Assembly (NCBI GenBank): GCA_900113385.1
Contig: FOPE01000006.1
Coordinates: forward strand, 1 to 64,000
Origin: Lachnospiraceae bacterium C7
GTDB taxonomy: Bacteria > Bacillota > Clostridia > Lachnospirales > Lachnospiraceae
DNA: 64,000 bases
Direction: 5' to 3'
In this document: positions 45,460 through 55,439 of the stretch, in pieces
Layout: every line of letters begins with the position of its first letter
Position numbering within the stretch: the stretch's first letter is position 1
The notes under the pieces: generated by a model
Databases searched by the model: none
Seen by the model: only the letters and a program-made list of their open reading frames with translations
Told to the model about the DNA's origin: nothing
Translations under genes and position numbers: made by a program

Positions 45460-46791
45460 ATGGCAAAATATACAAAAGAAGATATTATAAGAATTGTAGA
45501 AGAAGAAGATGTAGAATTCATTAGGTTACAATTTACAGATATTTTTGGAACTCTTAAAAATGTTGCAATAACATCGAGTCAATTAAAAAAAGCACTTGAT
45601 AATAGATGCATGTTCGATGGTTCATCTATAGAAGGATTTGTACGAATAGAGGAGTCAGATATGTATCTTTATCCAGATTTAGATACATTTGTGATTTTTC
45701 CATGGAGACCTCAGCAAGGAAAAGTTGCTAGAATTATATGTGACATTTATAGATATGATGGAACACCATTTACAGGTGATTGCCGAAACGTTTTAGAAAA
45801 ACAAATAAAAAGAGCAAAAGATTTAGGGTATACTTTTCAAGTAGGAAGTGAATGTGAATTTTTCTTATTTCACCAAGATGAAAATGGTCAACCTACAACA
45901 ATAAGCCATGAAAAAGGCGGATATTTTGATTTAGGACCAGTGGATTTAGGTGAAAATGCAAGAAGAGATATGGTACTTACTTTAGAAGATATGGATTTTG
46001 AAGTAGAAGCATCTCACCATGAAGTAGCACCAGCACAACATGAAATTGATTTGAAATATACTGAGGCTTTAGAGGCTGCAGATAACATAATGACATTTAA
46101 GCTGGTTGTTAAAACTATTGCTAAAAGGCATGGATTGTTTGCTAGCTTTATGCCAAAACCAAAATGTGGTGTAAGTGGTTCAGGAATGCATGTTAATATG
46201 TCATTAACACATAATGGAAAAAATATTTTCTATGATGAAAATGGAAACTTAGAGCTAAGTAAAGAAGCATATTACTTCATAGGTGGAATCATGAAACATA
46301 TGCGTGGAATGGCTGCTTTTACTAATCCTCTAGTTAATTCATATAAACGTCTAGTACCTGGTTATGAAGCACCAATTTATATTGCATGGTCAGCAACAAA
46401 TAGAAGCCCTTTAATTAGAATTCCAACACCACGAGGGGAAGAGACAAGAGTAGAATTACGTTGCCCAGATCCAGCAGCTAATCCATATCTTATGTTAGCG
46501 GTGTGTTTGGCAGCAGGTTTAGATGGAATTGAAAATAAAATTGAGCCACCTAAAGGAATTCATGGAAACGTTTTTGAACTTACACCAGAGGATAAAGAAA
46601 AACTTAAAATAGATAGACTTCCTGAAAATCTTAAAGAAGCATTAGAAGATTTAGAAAAGGACAAATATATTCAAGATGTAATTGGAGAGCATATTTGTAA
46701 AAAATATTTCACAGCAAAATACGAAGAATGGAACAAATATAGAGAGCAAATTTCAAAATGGGAAATTGATGAGTATCTATATAAAATCTGA
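45460..46791 (+). CDS. glnA: Glutamine synthetase, type I
   Basis: Makes glutamine from glutamate and ammonia. 443 residues. Conserved blocks: [78 protein letters not shown] and [13 protein letters not shown]. The length suits the GSI-alpha group, which is feedback-inhibited rather than adenylylated. AAGGAG precedes the ATG. Middle gene of an operon whose third gene encodes the ANTAR antiterminator expected to act on the operon leader. Confidence 0.97.
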   Translation: MAKYTKEDIIRIVEEEDVEFIRLQFTDIFGTLKNVAITSSQLKKALDNRCMFDGSSIEGFVRIEESDMYLYPDLDTFVIFPWRPQQGKVARIICDIYRYDGTPFTGDCRNVLEKQIKRAKDLGYTFQVGSECEFFLFHQDENGQPTTISHEKGGYFDLGPVDLGENARRDMVLTLEDMDFEVEASHHEVAPAQHEIDLKYTEALEAADNIMTFKLVVKTIAKRHGLFASFMPKPKCGVSGSGMHVNMSLTHNGKNIFYDENGNLELSKEAYYFIGGIMKHMRGMAAFTNPLVNSYKRLVPGYEAPIYIAWSATNRSPLIRIPTPRGEETRVELRCPDPAANPYLMLAVCLAAGLDGIENKIEPPKGIHGNVFELTPEDKEKLKIDRLPENLKEALEDLEKDKYIQDVIGEHICKKYFTAKYEEWNKYREQISKWEIDEYLYKI

Positions 46792-46810
46792 TAAACTGTG
46801 AGGTAAAAAA

Positions 46811-47380
46811 GTGAACAATATTGTAGTAGCTTTTCAAAAAGAACAAAATGCAAGAAGTATAAAAAAAATATTGACACAAAGCGGATACACGGTTACATCA
46901 GTATGTCAAACAGGTGCAGCAGCTATTGCAAATGCAAGAAACCTAGAAAGTGGAATTTTAGTGTGCGGTAGTAATTTCGTAGATATGATGTACACAGAAA
47001 TCTATGAATATTTACCGGAAAGCTTTCAAATGCTTCTTGTGGCATCTCCAAATGCTATAGACAACCGCTTTGTGATAAAAGACCCTGAGCGACTTGTTAG
47101 TTTGTATTTTCCAATTAAAGTTCACGAACTATTAGAGACTGTAGAGATGATGGATTATTCTGCAAATAGACGGAGAAAAAAACGAAAACAACAAAAGCGA
47201 AAACAGGGTAGAACTGAAGAAGAAAAAAAATTAATTAGTCAAGCCAAAGGAATACTAATGGAACGAAATAATATGACAGAAGATGAAGCACACCGATATA
47301 TACAAAAGCGTAGCATGGAAAATGGTGTAGGCTTTGTAGAAACCTCGCAAATGATTATTAGTTTGTTAGGACAAGTATAA
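46811..47380 (+). CDS. ANTAR-domain RNA-binding antiterminator with degenerate receiver
   Basis: 189 residues from GTG 46811 (GAGGT ahead). The C-terminal ANTAR domain (about 130-187) shows ISQAKGILMERNNMTEDEA, with the conserved Ala, Lys, Gly, Leu and Met and the following HRYIQKRSMENG. The first ~115 residues resemble a response-regulator receiver (VVAFQKEQNARSIKKIL; FQMLLVASPNAI), but where the phosphate-accepting Asp is expected the strand reads ILVCGSNFVD. A Lys/Arg-rich linker joins them. It should bind the leader at 44530-44576. Last gene of the operon. Confidence 0.88.
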   Translation: MNNIVVAFQKEQNARSIKKILTQSGYTVTSVCQTGAAAIANARNLESGILVCGSNFVDMMYTEIYEYLPESFQMLLVASPNAIDNRFVIKDPERLVSLYFPIKVHELLETVEMMDYSANRRRKKRKQQKRKQGRTEEEKKLISQAKGILMERNNMTEDEAHRYIQKRSMENGVGFVETSQMIISLLGQV

Positions 47381-47459
47381 AATCTACAAGTGTATAAATT
47401 TGTTAGGACAAGTATAAAATCTACAAGTGTGTATAAATTTGTTAGGTCAAGTATAAACT
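47363..47459. repeat. 37/39-bp tandem repeat at the end of the ANTAR gene
   Basis: Units starting ttgttaggacaagtataa occur at 47363, 47400 and 47439 (third partial). The first includes the last codons and stop of the ANTAR gene, so the repeat arose by copying the gene's 3' end. Confidence 0.88.
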
Positions 47460-47515
47460 AAAGTTCTATTAATATTTTTTAGATAAATCAAAGTAAAAAG
47501 AATAGGAGAACAATT

Positions 47516-48730
47516 ATGGTAACAGTAAACGAGAATTATTTAAAATTACCAGGTAGCTATTTATTTAGTACAATTGCAAAAAAAGTTTCAGCATTTGAAG
47601 CATCAAATCCAGATAAAAAAATTATACGTTTAGGAATTGGTGATGTAACACAACCACTTGCACCAGCGATTATTGATGCACTCCATAAAGCTGTTGATGA
47701 AATGGCTAGCCCTGAAACATTTAGAGGTTATGCTCCAGATTTAGGATATGAATTTTTAAGAAAAGCAATCGTAGAAAATGATTATAAAGCAAGAAATTGT
47801 GCCATTGAAGAAGATGAAATTTTTGTCTCAGATGGAGCAAAAAGCGATTCAGGCAACATACAAGAATTATTTGGACAAGATTGTAAAATTGCAGTATGTG
47901 ATCCAGTTTATCCAGTATATATTGATTCAAACGTTATGGCTGGAAGAACGGGTGTATATGATAAAGCAACAGAAGTGTGGAGCAATGTAATTTACATGCC
48001 AACAACAGCAGAAAATAATTTCGTTCCAGAATTTCCAAAAGAAACACCTGACGTAATTTATTTATGCTTACCAAACAATCCAACAGGTACAACATTAAGC
48101 AAGACAGATTTACAAAAATGGGTTGATTATGCTAATAAAAATAAAGCTGTTATTATTTATGATGCTGCTTATGAAGCGTATATCAGCGAAGATGATGTTG
48201 CGCATTCAATTTATGAGTGCGAAGGTGCAAGAACATGTGCTATTGAAATTAGAAGTTTTTCTAAAAATGCTGGATTTACAGGTGTTAGATTAGGATTCAC
48301 AGTAGTTCCTAAGGACTTAAAAGTTGGAGAAGCTTCATTACACGATATGTGGGCAAGACGTCACGGAACTAAATTTAATGGAGCACCTTACATTGTACAA
48401 AGAGCAGGTGAAGCAGTTTATTCAGATGCTGGTAAGGCACAGCTAAAAGAACAAGTTGCATACTACATGCAAAATGCAAAAATTATAAAAGAAGGATTAA
48501 AAGATGCTGGTTATACAGTGTTTGGAGGAGTAAATGCTCCATATATTTGGCTTAAAACTCCAGACAAAATGACATCATGGGATTTCTTTGATTTCTTATT
48601 AGAAAAAGCTAATGTAGTAGGTACACCAGGTTCAGGATTTGGCCCAAGCGGTGAAGGATACTTTAGATTGACTGCTTTTGGTTCACAAGAAAATTCAATT
48701 AAAGCATTAGAAAGAATTAAAAATTTATAG
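47516..48730 (+). CDS. dapL: LL-diaminopimelate aminotransferase
   Basis: Converts tetrahydrodipicolinate directly to LL-diaminopimelate, bypassing acylated intermediates. 404 residues. Seen: KLPGSYLFSTIAKKV, RLGIGDVTQPLAP, FRGYAPDLGYEFLR, CLPNNPTGTTL, YDAAYEAYIS and the PLP lysine in RSFSKNAGFTGVRLGF. GGAG precedes the ATG. Together with dapA and dapB downstream it supplies lysine and peptidoglycan precursor; it has no lysine riboswitch of its own that I can see. Confidence 0.97.
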   Translation: MVTVNENYLKLPGSYLFSTIAKKVSAFEASNPDKKIIRLGIGDVTQPLAPAIIDALHKAVDEMASPETFRGYAPDLGYEFLRKAIVENDYKARNCAIEEDEIFVSDGAKSDSGNIQELFGQDCKIAVCDPVYPVYIDSNVMAGRTGVYDKATEVWSNVIYMPTTAENNFVPEFPKETPDVIYLCLPNNPTGTTLSKTDLQKWVDYANKNKAVIIYDAAYEAYISEDDVAHSIYECEGARTCAIEIRSFSKNAGFTGVRLGFTVVPKDLKVGEASLHDMWARRHGTKFNGAPYIVQRAGEAVYSDAGKAQLKEQVAYYMQNAKIIKEGLKDAGYTVFGGVNAPYIWLKTPDKMTSWDFFDFLLEKANVVGTPGSGFGPSGEGYFRLTAFGSQENSIKALERIKNL

Positions 48731-48778
48731 AAAAGTAATTTAGTATAAGTTAAACTTCAAAAGTATATTTAACTATAA

Positions 48779-48835
48779 AAAAAGACTAGATGACAAATAG
48801 CAATATTATGCTAATTGTCTCTAGTCTTTTTGTGT
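48779..48835. terminator. Bidirectional terminator, dapL and typA
   Basis: AAAAAGACTAGA pairs with TCTAGTCTTTTT, with inner GACAA/TTGTC; serves the convergent genes. Confidence 0.87.
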
Positions 48836-48883
48836 ATATTCATAAAAAATTAATAACTATTATAAACTAATAACTAATAAAAA

Positions 48884-50713
48884 TTATTTTTTGTTATTAG
48901 CACGTTTACGAAGTCTTGGATCAAGAATTCTCTTACGGATTCTTAAGCTTTCTGGAGTAACTTCAAGTAACTCGTCTGTATCGATGAAATCAATAGCTTG
49001 CTCTAAGCTTAATACACGAGGTGGAACAAGTGTTAAAGCTTCATCAGATGATGATGTACGAGTATTTGTAAGATGTTTTTTCTTACATACATTAATCTCG
49101 ATATCTTCAGCACGTGAGCTCTGTCCAACAATCATACCAGAGTAAACTTTTTCACCTGGTTTGATGAATAATGTACCACGATCCTGAGCAGCAAATAATC
49201 CATAAGTAACAGCTTCACCATTCTCAAATGCAATAAGAGAACCTGTTGAACGGTAAGAGATGTCACCTTTGTAAAGATCATAACCATCGAACATAGTATT
49301 TAAGATACCATTACCTTTAGTATCTGTCATAAATTCTCCACGGTAACCGATTAAACCTCTTGAAGGAATTCTAAACTCAAGTCTTGTATAACCTCCTGTA
49401 ATAGAACCCATGTTACGAAGTTCACCTTTACGTTGTTGTAATTTAGAAATTACTGCACCAGAGAATTCATCTGGAACATCAACGTAAGCGATTTCCATTG
49501 GCTCAAGTTTTTTGCCGTTTTCATCAGTTTTGTATAAAACTTCAGCTTTACTTACTGCAAATTCGAAACCTTCACGACGCATGTTTTCGATTAATACAGA
49601 AAGATGTAATTCACCACGGCCTGAAACTTTGTAAGTATCTGGTGTTTCACCTTCTTCAACACGAAGAGAAACGTCAGTATTTAATTCGCTAAATAGACGA
49701 TCACGGATGTGACGAGAAGTTACATATTTACCTTCCTGTCCAGCAAGTGGGCTATCATTAACGATGAAGTTCATAGAGATAGTTGGCTCTGAAATTTTCT
49801 GGAAAGGAATGGCAACTGGATTCTCAGGTGCACAAATTGTATCTCCAATATGAAGATCAGCAATACCAGAAATAGCTACGATAGAACCAATTTTAGCTTC
49901 TTCAACATCTACTTTTTCAAGGCCTTCAAATTCATATAATTTACTAATACGAACTCTTTGTTTTTTATCTGGGTCATGGTGGTTAACTACAACAGCTTCT
50001 TGGTTAACTTTGATAGAACCGTTATCAACTTTACCAATACCAATACGACCAACATATTCGTTGTAATCGATTGTAGAAATAAGAACCTGTGTATTTTCAT
50101 CAGGATCTCCTTCTGGAGCTGGGATATGGTTGATGATTGTCTCGAATAATGGAATCATATCCTTTGGTTCATCATCAGGATTGTACATACAGTAACCATT
50201 ACGAGCTGATGCATAAAGGAATGGGCAATCAAGCTGTTCATCAGAAGCATCAAGATCCATAAATAACTCTAATACTTCATCAACAACTTCATCAGGTCTA
50301 GCTTCTGGACGGTCAATCTTGTTTAAGCAAACTACGATAGGAAGTCCTAAAGCTAAAGCTTTCATAACTACGAATTTAGTCTGAGGCATAACACCTTCAA
50401 ACGCATCTACTACTAAAACAACACCGTTAACCATTTTAAGTACACGCTCAACTTCGCCACCGAAATCGGCATGTCCTGGTGTATCGATGATGTTAATTTT
50501 AACGTCTTTGTATTGAACGGCTGTATTCTTTGAAAGAATTGTGATACCTCTTTCTTTTTCGATATCATTTGAGTCCATTACACGTTCTTGTACTTCTTGG
50601 TTTTCACGGAATACACCACTTTGTTTTAAAAGTTGATCAACTAAAGTAGTTTTACCATGATCTACGTGGGCGATGATGGCAATATTACGAATATCGTCTC
50701 TTGTTGTTTTCAT
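48884..50713 (-). CDS. typA: Ribosome-associated GTPase TypA/BipA
   Basis: A translational GTPase of the EF-G type, involved in stress and ribosome assembly. 609 residues. GTPase motifs [25 protein letters not shown] and [13 protein letters not shown] in the first ~150 residues; then domains II, III ([19 protein letters not shown]), V and the TypA-specific C-terminus ([32 protein letters not shown]). The ribosome site AAGAAGGA precedes the ATG. Single gene with its own promoter. Confidence 0.97.
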   Translation of the reverse strand: MKTTRDDIRNIAIIAHVDHGKTTLVDQLLKQSGVFRENQEVQERVMDSNDIEKERGITILSKNTAVQYKDVKINIIDTPGHADFGGEVERVLKMVNGVVLVVDAFEGVMPQTKFVVMKALALGLPIVVCLNKIDRPEARPDEVVDEVLELFMDLDASDEQLDCPFLYASARNGYCMYNPDDEPKDMIPLFETIINHIPAPEGDPDENTQVLISTIDYNEYVGRIGIGKVDNGSIKVNQEAVVVNHHDPDKKQRVRISKLYEFEGLEKVDVEEAKIGSIVAISGIADLHIGDTICAPENPVAIPFQKISEPTISMNFIVNDSPLAGQEGKYVTSRHIRDRLFSELNTDVSLRVEEGETPDTYKVSGRGELHLSVLIENMRREGFEFAVSKAEVLYKTDENGKKLEPMEIAYVDVPDEFSGAVISKLQQRKGELRNMGSITGGYTRLEFRIPSRGLIGYRGEFMTDTKGNGILNTMFDGYDLYKGDISYRSTGSLIAFENGEAVTYGLFAAQDRGTLFIKPGEKVYSGMIVGQSSRAEDIEINVCKKKHLTNTRTSSSDEALTLVPPRVLSLEQAIDFIDTDELLEVTPESLRIRKRILDPRLRKRANNKK

Positions 50714-50764
50714 TTATTTATCCTTCTTTCTTGGACTTGTTTCTAATGTTTCGTTAATTAAGCG

Positions 50765-50849
50765 ACTATTTTTATATAAATTCCAACAGAAAAGTCAGAA
50801 AAATAGTTAGCTCAACTTTATAATTTTATCATAAAACCCCAAATAAACA
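50765..50849 (-). promoter_or_regulatory. typA promoter and leader hairpin
   Basis: Minus strand: TTGTTT (50849-50844), 16 bp, TAAAAT (50827-50822). Just downstream CTATTTTT pairs with AAAAATAG (50805-50765), a weak leader hairpin. Confidence 0.45.
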
Positions 50850-51134
50850 AGGTAAAAATAATATTTTTTACATTATGTATAAAAAAAAGAAATATAGTCG
50901 TTTTTTTTAGTAAAATAGCCAAAAAACATTGGTGGAAATAAAAAATTATCCATAATAAAAAGCTAGTATAAAAAAAGCACATATAATAGGAAGCTTTGAG
51001 AATGATTATCGGCAAAATATTTATGGAGATATTGCAAAAATAACACTAATGTGGTATTTTACCATTAAGTATGTATTTAATATAGTTTTAAATGTTTATA
51101 ATGTTTTTTTATTGACGATATAATTTTCGACGCG

Positions 51135-51156
51135 TGCACATAAGAATAGATGTGCA
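51135..51156 (+). promoter_or_regulatory. Hairpin next to the ribosome site of the adenosyltransferase-like gene
   Basis: TGCACAT and ATGTGCA pair around an eight-base loop and end directly before AAGGAGG. The rest of the 450-base gap before this gene shows no further gene. TTGACG lies at 51112-51117 without a clear -10. Confidence 0.5.
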
Positions 51157-51168
51157 AGGAGGAACAAA

Positions 51169-51651
51169 ATGACTAAAGGTGTTGTAAAAGTGTATTACGG
51201 AGATGGAAGAGGTAAGTCTTCCTCGGCTTTCGGAAATGCAGTGCTTTCGGCGGCTAAAGGTGATACAGCAATTATGATTGAATTTTTAAAGAAAAAAGTA
51301 TCAATAGAAGGCGAGTATTTAAAGAGATTAGAGCCTGAACTTAAACTTTTTAGATTTGCAAAATCAGAAAAGAGTTTTGCTGAACTTTCTGAAAGCGAGA
51401 AATTAGAAGAAAGCCAGAATCTAAAAAATGGATTCAATTACGGAAAAAAAGTAATTTCAACAGCAGCATGTGATGTACTTGTTTTAGACGAAATATTAGG
51501 CTTAGTAGACGAAAAAATAATTGACATTGAAGACTTAAAAAATGTTTTAGATATGAGACCTGAGGAAATGACAATCATTTTAACAGGTAGAAAATTACCA
51601 GAAGCTATTAAAGATGACGTGGATGAAATTTATTGCATAATGCCAGAATAG
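51169..51651 (+). CDS. Cob(I)alamin adenosyltransferase-like ATPase (CobO/BtuR family)
   Basis: 160 residues of the CobA/CobO/BtuR P-loop family, which transfer adenosyl from ATP to cob(I)alamin. Seen: P-loop YYGDGRGKSSSAFGNAV, VLVLDEILGLVDE (Walker B), MRPEEMTIILTGRKLPEAI. Family members are usually 170-200 residues; the N-terminal corrinoid-binding helix is short here. No cobalamin genes or riboswitch are nearby, so the true substrate is less certain than the fold. AAGGAGG precedes the ATG. Confidence 0.8.
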   Translation: MTKGVVKVYYGDGRGKSSSAFGNAVLSAAKGDTAIMIEFLKKKVSIEGEYLKRLEPELKLFRFAKSEKSFAELSESEKLEESQNLKNGFNYGKKVISTAACDVLVLDEILGLVDEKIIDIEDLKNVLDMRPEEMTIILTGRKLPEAIKDDVDEIYCIMPE

Positions 51652-51692
51652 TATAGATACTTATGCATTAGATTTCTAGTAGACATAAATTT

Positions 51693-51744
51693 AGAGAGAC
51701 AATGAAATTCTTAATAAATCTTAAGATTTTTGTTGTCTCTTTTA
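51693..51744 (+). terminator. Terminator after the adenosyltransferase-like gene
   Basis: AGAGAGACAA pairs with TTGTCTCT, followed by TTTTA; inner AT stem. Confidence 0.8.
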
Positions 51745-51810
51745 TATTGAAATAGAAACGATGTAATGTTAGAATTGTGGAGTGAACAATTACATAAGGG
51801 AGACGTTAAA

Positions 51811-53043
51811 ATGAGTAGGTTAACAAATGTACCTAAGAGAAAATTAACTATCGTTGTAGTTGTATGTATGCTAATTGCTTTGATAGCAGGAATAATCCTA
51901 GTTTTAGGAGGAAATTCAAGAAAACTTTCTATTAAACTTAATGGAGAAAAATCCTTAAAAGTCAAAGCAGAACAAGTATACAAAGACAAGGGGGCAACAG
52001 CGACGTTAGGTGATGGCTGGTTTAAATTTCAAGACAAGGAAGTATCAGTTAAAGCCAAAGGACATGTAGACACCCATAAAGCTGGGGTCTATGAAATCAT
52101 ATATACTGCGAAATGTGGTAATAAAAAGGTAAGCACTACAAGAAAAGTCAAAGTATTATATGATGATAAAGAACCACCAGTTATTACTTTAGATGGTGGA
52201 GAGAATATCACTGTATATCAGAACATCGGTTGGAATGATTCTTACACTGCAACAGACAATCGAGACGGTGATATTACTAAAAAAGTAAAAGTCTCTGGTA
52301 AAGTCAACATGAAAAAGCCAGGAACATACAAGATAAAATATAGTGTTTCAGACAGCAGTGAAAATAAAACTACAGTTACAAGAACCGTTACAGTAAAAGA
52401 AAAGTTGGAAAATGTTCCAACAGAAAAAGTTATTTATCTTACATTTGATGACGGACCTGGGCCATATACAGATAAACTTCTTGATATTCTAAAGAAATAT
52501 AATGTTAAGGCTTCATTTTTTGTAACTAATTTAAGAAGTGATTTCCAAGGCGATATTGCTAGAGAGGCAAAAGAAGGACATACTGTAGGAGTCCATAGTT
52601 ATAGTCATGACTATAAGAAGATTTATGCTAGCGAGCAAGCATATTGGGATGACTTTGATGCAATGGAAAACGTTATAGTTGCTCAGACAGGACAATCTAC
52701 TAGACTTATGAGATTCCCAGGTGGAAGCTCTAACATGGTAAGCAAGTTTAATAGAGGCGTCATGGGTAGATTAACAGCACAAGCTGATCAAAAAGGTTAT
52801 ATATACTTTGATTGGAACGTATCTAGTGGAGATGCAGGTGGTACAACTAATTCTAATGTAGTTTATCAAAATGTGATAAATGGAGTTAAAAGCCATAATC
52901 AATCAGTAGTTCTTTGCCATGATGTAAAGGGTTACACAGTAGATGCAATCGAACCAATTATTGTATGGGGACTTCAGAATGGTTATTCTTTTGAGCCATT
53001 AAATGAAGCTAGCTTTACAGCACATCATCATGTGCAAAATTAA
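51811..53043 (+). CDS. Membrane-anchored polysaccharide deacetylase with Ig-like domains
   Basis: 410 residues from ATG 51811, chosen for AAGGGAGA; an in-frame ATG at 51766 lacks a site. A basic N-terminus and membrane helix (about 15-37, IVVVVCMLIALIAGIILVL) anchor it outside. Two DUF5011-like units follow (about 50-200; YKDKGATATLGDGWFKF; YTATDNRDGDITKKVKVSG). The NodB domain starts near 208: YLTFDDGPGPYTDKLL with the catalytic Asp and metal Asp, HTVGVHSYSHDY with the metal His pair, and RFPGGSSN. It likely removes acetyl groups from peptidoglycan or another surface polymer. Confidence 0.9.
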   Translation: MSRLTNVPKRKLTIVVVVCMLIALIAGIILVLGGNSRKLSIKLNGEKSLKVKAEQVYKDKGATATLGDGWFKFQDKEVSVKAKGHVDTHKAGVYEIIYTAKCGNKKVSTTRKVKVLYDDKEPPVITLDGGENITVYQNIGWNDSYTATDNRDGDITKKVKVSGKVNMKKPGTYKIKYSVSDSSENKTTVTRTVTVKEKLENVPTEKVIYLTFDDGPGPYTDKLLDILKKYNVKASFFVTNLRSDFQGDIAREAKEGHTVGVHSYSHDYKKIYASEQAYWDDFDAMENVIVAQTGQSTRLMRFPGGSSNMVSKFNRGVMGRLTAQADQKGYIYFDWNVSSGDAGGTTNSNVVYQNVINGVKSHNQSVVLCHDVKGYTVDAIEPIIVWGLQNGYSFEPLNEASFTAHHHVQN

Positions 53044-53057
53044 TAGCAAATATAGTG

Positions 53058-53086
53058 TTGACGATGTTTGCTAGAAGTGTTAATAT
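53058..53086 (+). promoter_or_regulatory. dapA-dapB promoter
   Basis: TTGACG (53058-53063), 17 bp, TAATAT (53081-53086), about 50 bases before the lysine aptamer. Confidence 0.65.
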
Positions 53087-53136
53087 TTACGTAAAGTTAT
53101 TAGTAATTTAACGAATTAAAATTGAACACTGTTAAA

Positions 53137-53297
53137 GATAGAGGTTGCGCTTGACAAAAGTAAGTCATATGATGAAGCGAGTTCAGAAGATTATGACTGA
53201 AAGGGGATAGCGCCGAAGGAACTTATTTCGTAGTAAGGATTCCTGGGAGTAAGATTAATAGTCTTGCGACTGTCATCAATGAGATGGAGAGCTATCG
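53137..53297 (+). promoter_or_regulatory. Lysine riboswitch (L-box)
   Basis: Conserved parts seen in order: GATAGAGGTTGCGC, AAGTAAGTCATATGATGAAG, GACTGAAAGGGGATAGCG, CCGAAGG, TTCCTGGGAGTAAG and TGTCATCAATGAGATGGAG. Known L-box RNAs bind lysine and stop transcription of lysine genes; dapA follows. Confidence 0.96.
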
Positions 53298-53313
53298 TAT
53301 ATATATAAATAAT

Positions 53314-53349
53314 TAGCCAGCTCTATCTAGATTTAGAGTTGGCTTTTTA
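53314..53349 (+). terminator. Lysine riboswitch terminator
   Basis: AGCCAGCTCT pairs with AGAGTTGGCT through a wobble, followed by TTTTTA. Confidence 0.85.
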
Positions 53350-53471
53350 TGATTAAAACTAGTTTTTGTAAAGCAGTTACATTGGTGAGATAGGAGTTTA
53401 AGAGTGAAAATTTTTCGCTAAGATGAACATAACTGTGAAAAATAATATGTTAAATGAAAAGAGGAAAAAAT

Positions 53472-54365
53472 ATGAGTATATTTAGAGGCGCAGGAGTAGC
53501 CATTGTTACTCCTATGAAAAATAATGAAGAAGTAGATTACGACAAATTAAAAGAATTAATTGATTTTCAAATTGCAGGTCATACAGATGCTATTATTATT
53601 GCAGGAACTACAGGAGAAAGTGCAACTCTTTCAATGGAAGAGCATGCAGAAGTAATTAAAAAAGCAGTAGAATTTACAAATCATAGAATTCCAGTAGTTG
53701 CAGGAACAGGTTCAAACTGTACAAAGACAGCTATAGAACTTACAAAAGAAGCAGAAGAAGCAGGAGCTGATGGAGCTCTTATTGTAACACCATATTATAA
53801 TAAAGCAACTCAAGTAGGTCTTATTAATCACTATACAAGAATTGCAGAAGAGACAAAACTTCCAATCATTATGTATAATGTACCAAGTCGTACAGGTTGC
53901 AATATTTTACCAGAGACAGCTGCTACATTATTTAAAAATAATGAAAATATTGTAGGAATCAAAGATGCTACAGGAAATATGGCCCAGTCTAGTAAAACTA
54001 TGTATTTAACAGATGGAAAATTAGATATGTATTCAGGAGAAGATGGTTTAGTTTTACCATTAATGTCAATTGGAGCTGTAGGTGTAATTTCGGTATGGAG
54101 TAATGTTGCACCACAAAAAGTACATGACATGTGTGCTAGCTTTTTTGCAGGAGACGTAGAAAAAGCAAGACAGATTCAGCTTGAGGCTTTACCATTAATT
54201 GATGCGTTGTTTAGTGAAGTTAATCCAATTCCTGTAAAACAAGCCCTTAATTTAATGGGCAAAAATGTAGGAATTTTAAGAGCACCATTAGAAGAACTTA
54301 GTCCAGAAAATACTGCAATTTTAAGAAAAGCATTAATTGATTATGGAATTTCTCTTGCCAATTAA
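53472..54365 (+). CDS. dapA: 4-hydroxy-tetrahydrodipicolinate synthase
   Basis: Condenses pyruvate with aspartate semialdehyde, the committed step to diaminopimelate and lysine. 297 residues from ATG 53472 (MSIFRGAGVAIVTPM), with AGAGGA ahead; an ATG at 53454 is less likely. Seen: AGTTGESATLSMEEH, IMYNVPSRTGCN and the Schiff-base lysine in IVGIKDATGN. Controlled by the lysine riboswitch. dapB follows after a 55-bp gap without a terminator. Confidence 0.97.
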   Translation: MSIFRGAGVAIVTPMKNNEEVDYDKLKELIDFQIAGHTDAIIIAGTTGESATLSMEEHAEVIKKAVEFTNHRIPVVAGTGSNCTKTAIELTKEAEEAGADGALIVTPYYNKATQVGLINHYTRIAEETKLPIIMYNVPSRTGCNILPETAATLFKNNENIVGIKDATGNMAQSSKTMYLTDGKLDMYSGEDGLVLPLMSIGAVGVISVWSNVAPQKVHDMCASFFAGDVEKARQIQLEALPLIDALFSEVNPIPVKQALNLMGKNVGILRAPLEELSPENTAILRKALIDYGISLAN

Positions 54366-54420
54366 TAGGTCTGTGGTGTAGAATGTTTAAGATATTGTAT
54401 ATATAGAAAAGAGGATATTT

Positions 54421-55182
54421 ATGGTAAAAGTTATTATGCATGGATGTAATGGTCACATGGGACGCACTATTACAGGGATTTGCGAAAACGATTCAGATAT
54501 AGAGATTGTAGCAGGAGTTGATCCATTTGATGGAGTTGACAATAACTATCCTGTTTTTAAGACAATAAAAGATTGTACAGTTGATGCTGATGTAATTATT
54601 GATTTCTCAAATGCAAAAGCTGTAGATGATTTATTAGAGTATTGTGTTGAGAAAAAAGTTCCAGTTGTACTTTGTACTACAGGATTAAGCGATGAACAGC
54701 TTGCAAAAGCAAAAGAGGCTAGCAAAAATGTAGCAGTTTTACGTTCAGCTAATATGTCTCTTGGAATTAATACAATTATGGAGTTACTTAAAAAAGCAGC
54801 TCAGGTATTTGCTCCAGCAGGTTTTGATATGGAAATCGTAGAAAAACATCACAATCAAAAACTTGATGCACCTAGTGGAACAGCATTAGCACTTGCTGAT
54901 TCATTAAATGATGCATTAGATGAAGATTATGAATATATTTATGATAGAAGTCAAAGACGTCAAAAAAGAGATCCACATGAAATTGGTATTTCAGCTGTTC
55001 GTGGCGGAAATATTGTTGGAGAACATGAAGTTATTTTTGCCGGACTTGATGAAGTTATTACAATTGAACATACAGCATATTCAAAAGGTGTATTTGGAAA
55101 AGGCGCTGTTGAGGCCGCTAAATTCTTGGCTGGTAAAGCAGCAGGTAGTTATGACATGGCAGATGTTATTGCTGCAAAATAA
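54421..55182 (+). CDS. dapB: 4-hydroxy-tetrahydrodipicolinate reductase
   Basis: Reduces the DapA product with NAD(P)H. 253 residues. Seen: N-terminal nucleotide loop MHGCNGHMGRTI, CTTGLSDEQ, SANMSLGINTI, the catalytic EKHHNQKLDAPSGTALAL and EHTAYSKGVFGKGAV. Ribosome site AAAGAGGA precedes the ATG. Second gene of the dapA-dapB unit. With DapL, a short route to LL-diaminopimelate is complete in this window. Confidence 0.97.
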   Translation: MVKVIMHGCNGHMGRTITGICENDSDIEIVAGVDPFDGVDNNYPVFKTIKDCTVDADVIIDFSNAKAVDDLLEYCVEKKVPVVLCTTGLSDEQLAKAKEASKNVAVLRSANMSLGINTIMELLKKAAQVFAPAGFDMEIVEKHHNQKLDAPSGTALALADSLNDALDEDYEYIYDRSQRRQKRDPHEIGISAVRGGNIVGEHEVIFAGLDEVITIEHTAYSKGVFGKGAVEAAKFLAGKAAGSYDMADVIAAK

Positions 55183-55202
55183 CACGTTTGATTATGAATA
55201 AT

Positions 55203-55262
55203 AAAGAGCCTAGGCTAGTGGTTTTTGAGGTTTTCTCATTTGCTAGTCCAAGCTCTTTTTTA
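55203..55262 (+). terminator. dapA-dapB terminator
   Basis: AAAGAGC...CTAG pairs with CTAG...GCTCTTTTTT, a long hairpin. Confidence 0.82.
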
Positions 55263-55298
55263 TAAGTAAAAATAAAGTTAATTATAACATTTGTTAAA

Positions 55299-55327
55299 TT
55301 GCTATGAAAAAAGACTTATGATATACT
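55299..55327 (+). promoter_or_regulatory. pyr operon promoter
   Basis: TTGCTA (55299-55304), 17 bp, TATACT (55322-55327), giving a leader of about 100 nt. I see no clear PyrR-binding loop or attenuator in it. Confidence 0.6.
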
Positions 55328-55439
55328 TGTAATAATAAAAAACGTAGACCTATGTTTGAATATGAGATATAGGAGCAAAAATATTTCACCGATATACTAG
55401 ATATATTTAAGTATATGGAAAATGAAGTGGGGGAAGCAT

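Noticed and set aside
53137-53297. Novel RNA before dapA
   Set aside because: The conserved strings identify the known lysine riboswitch.
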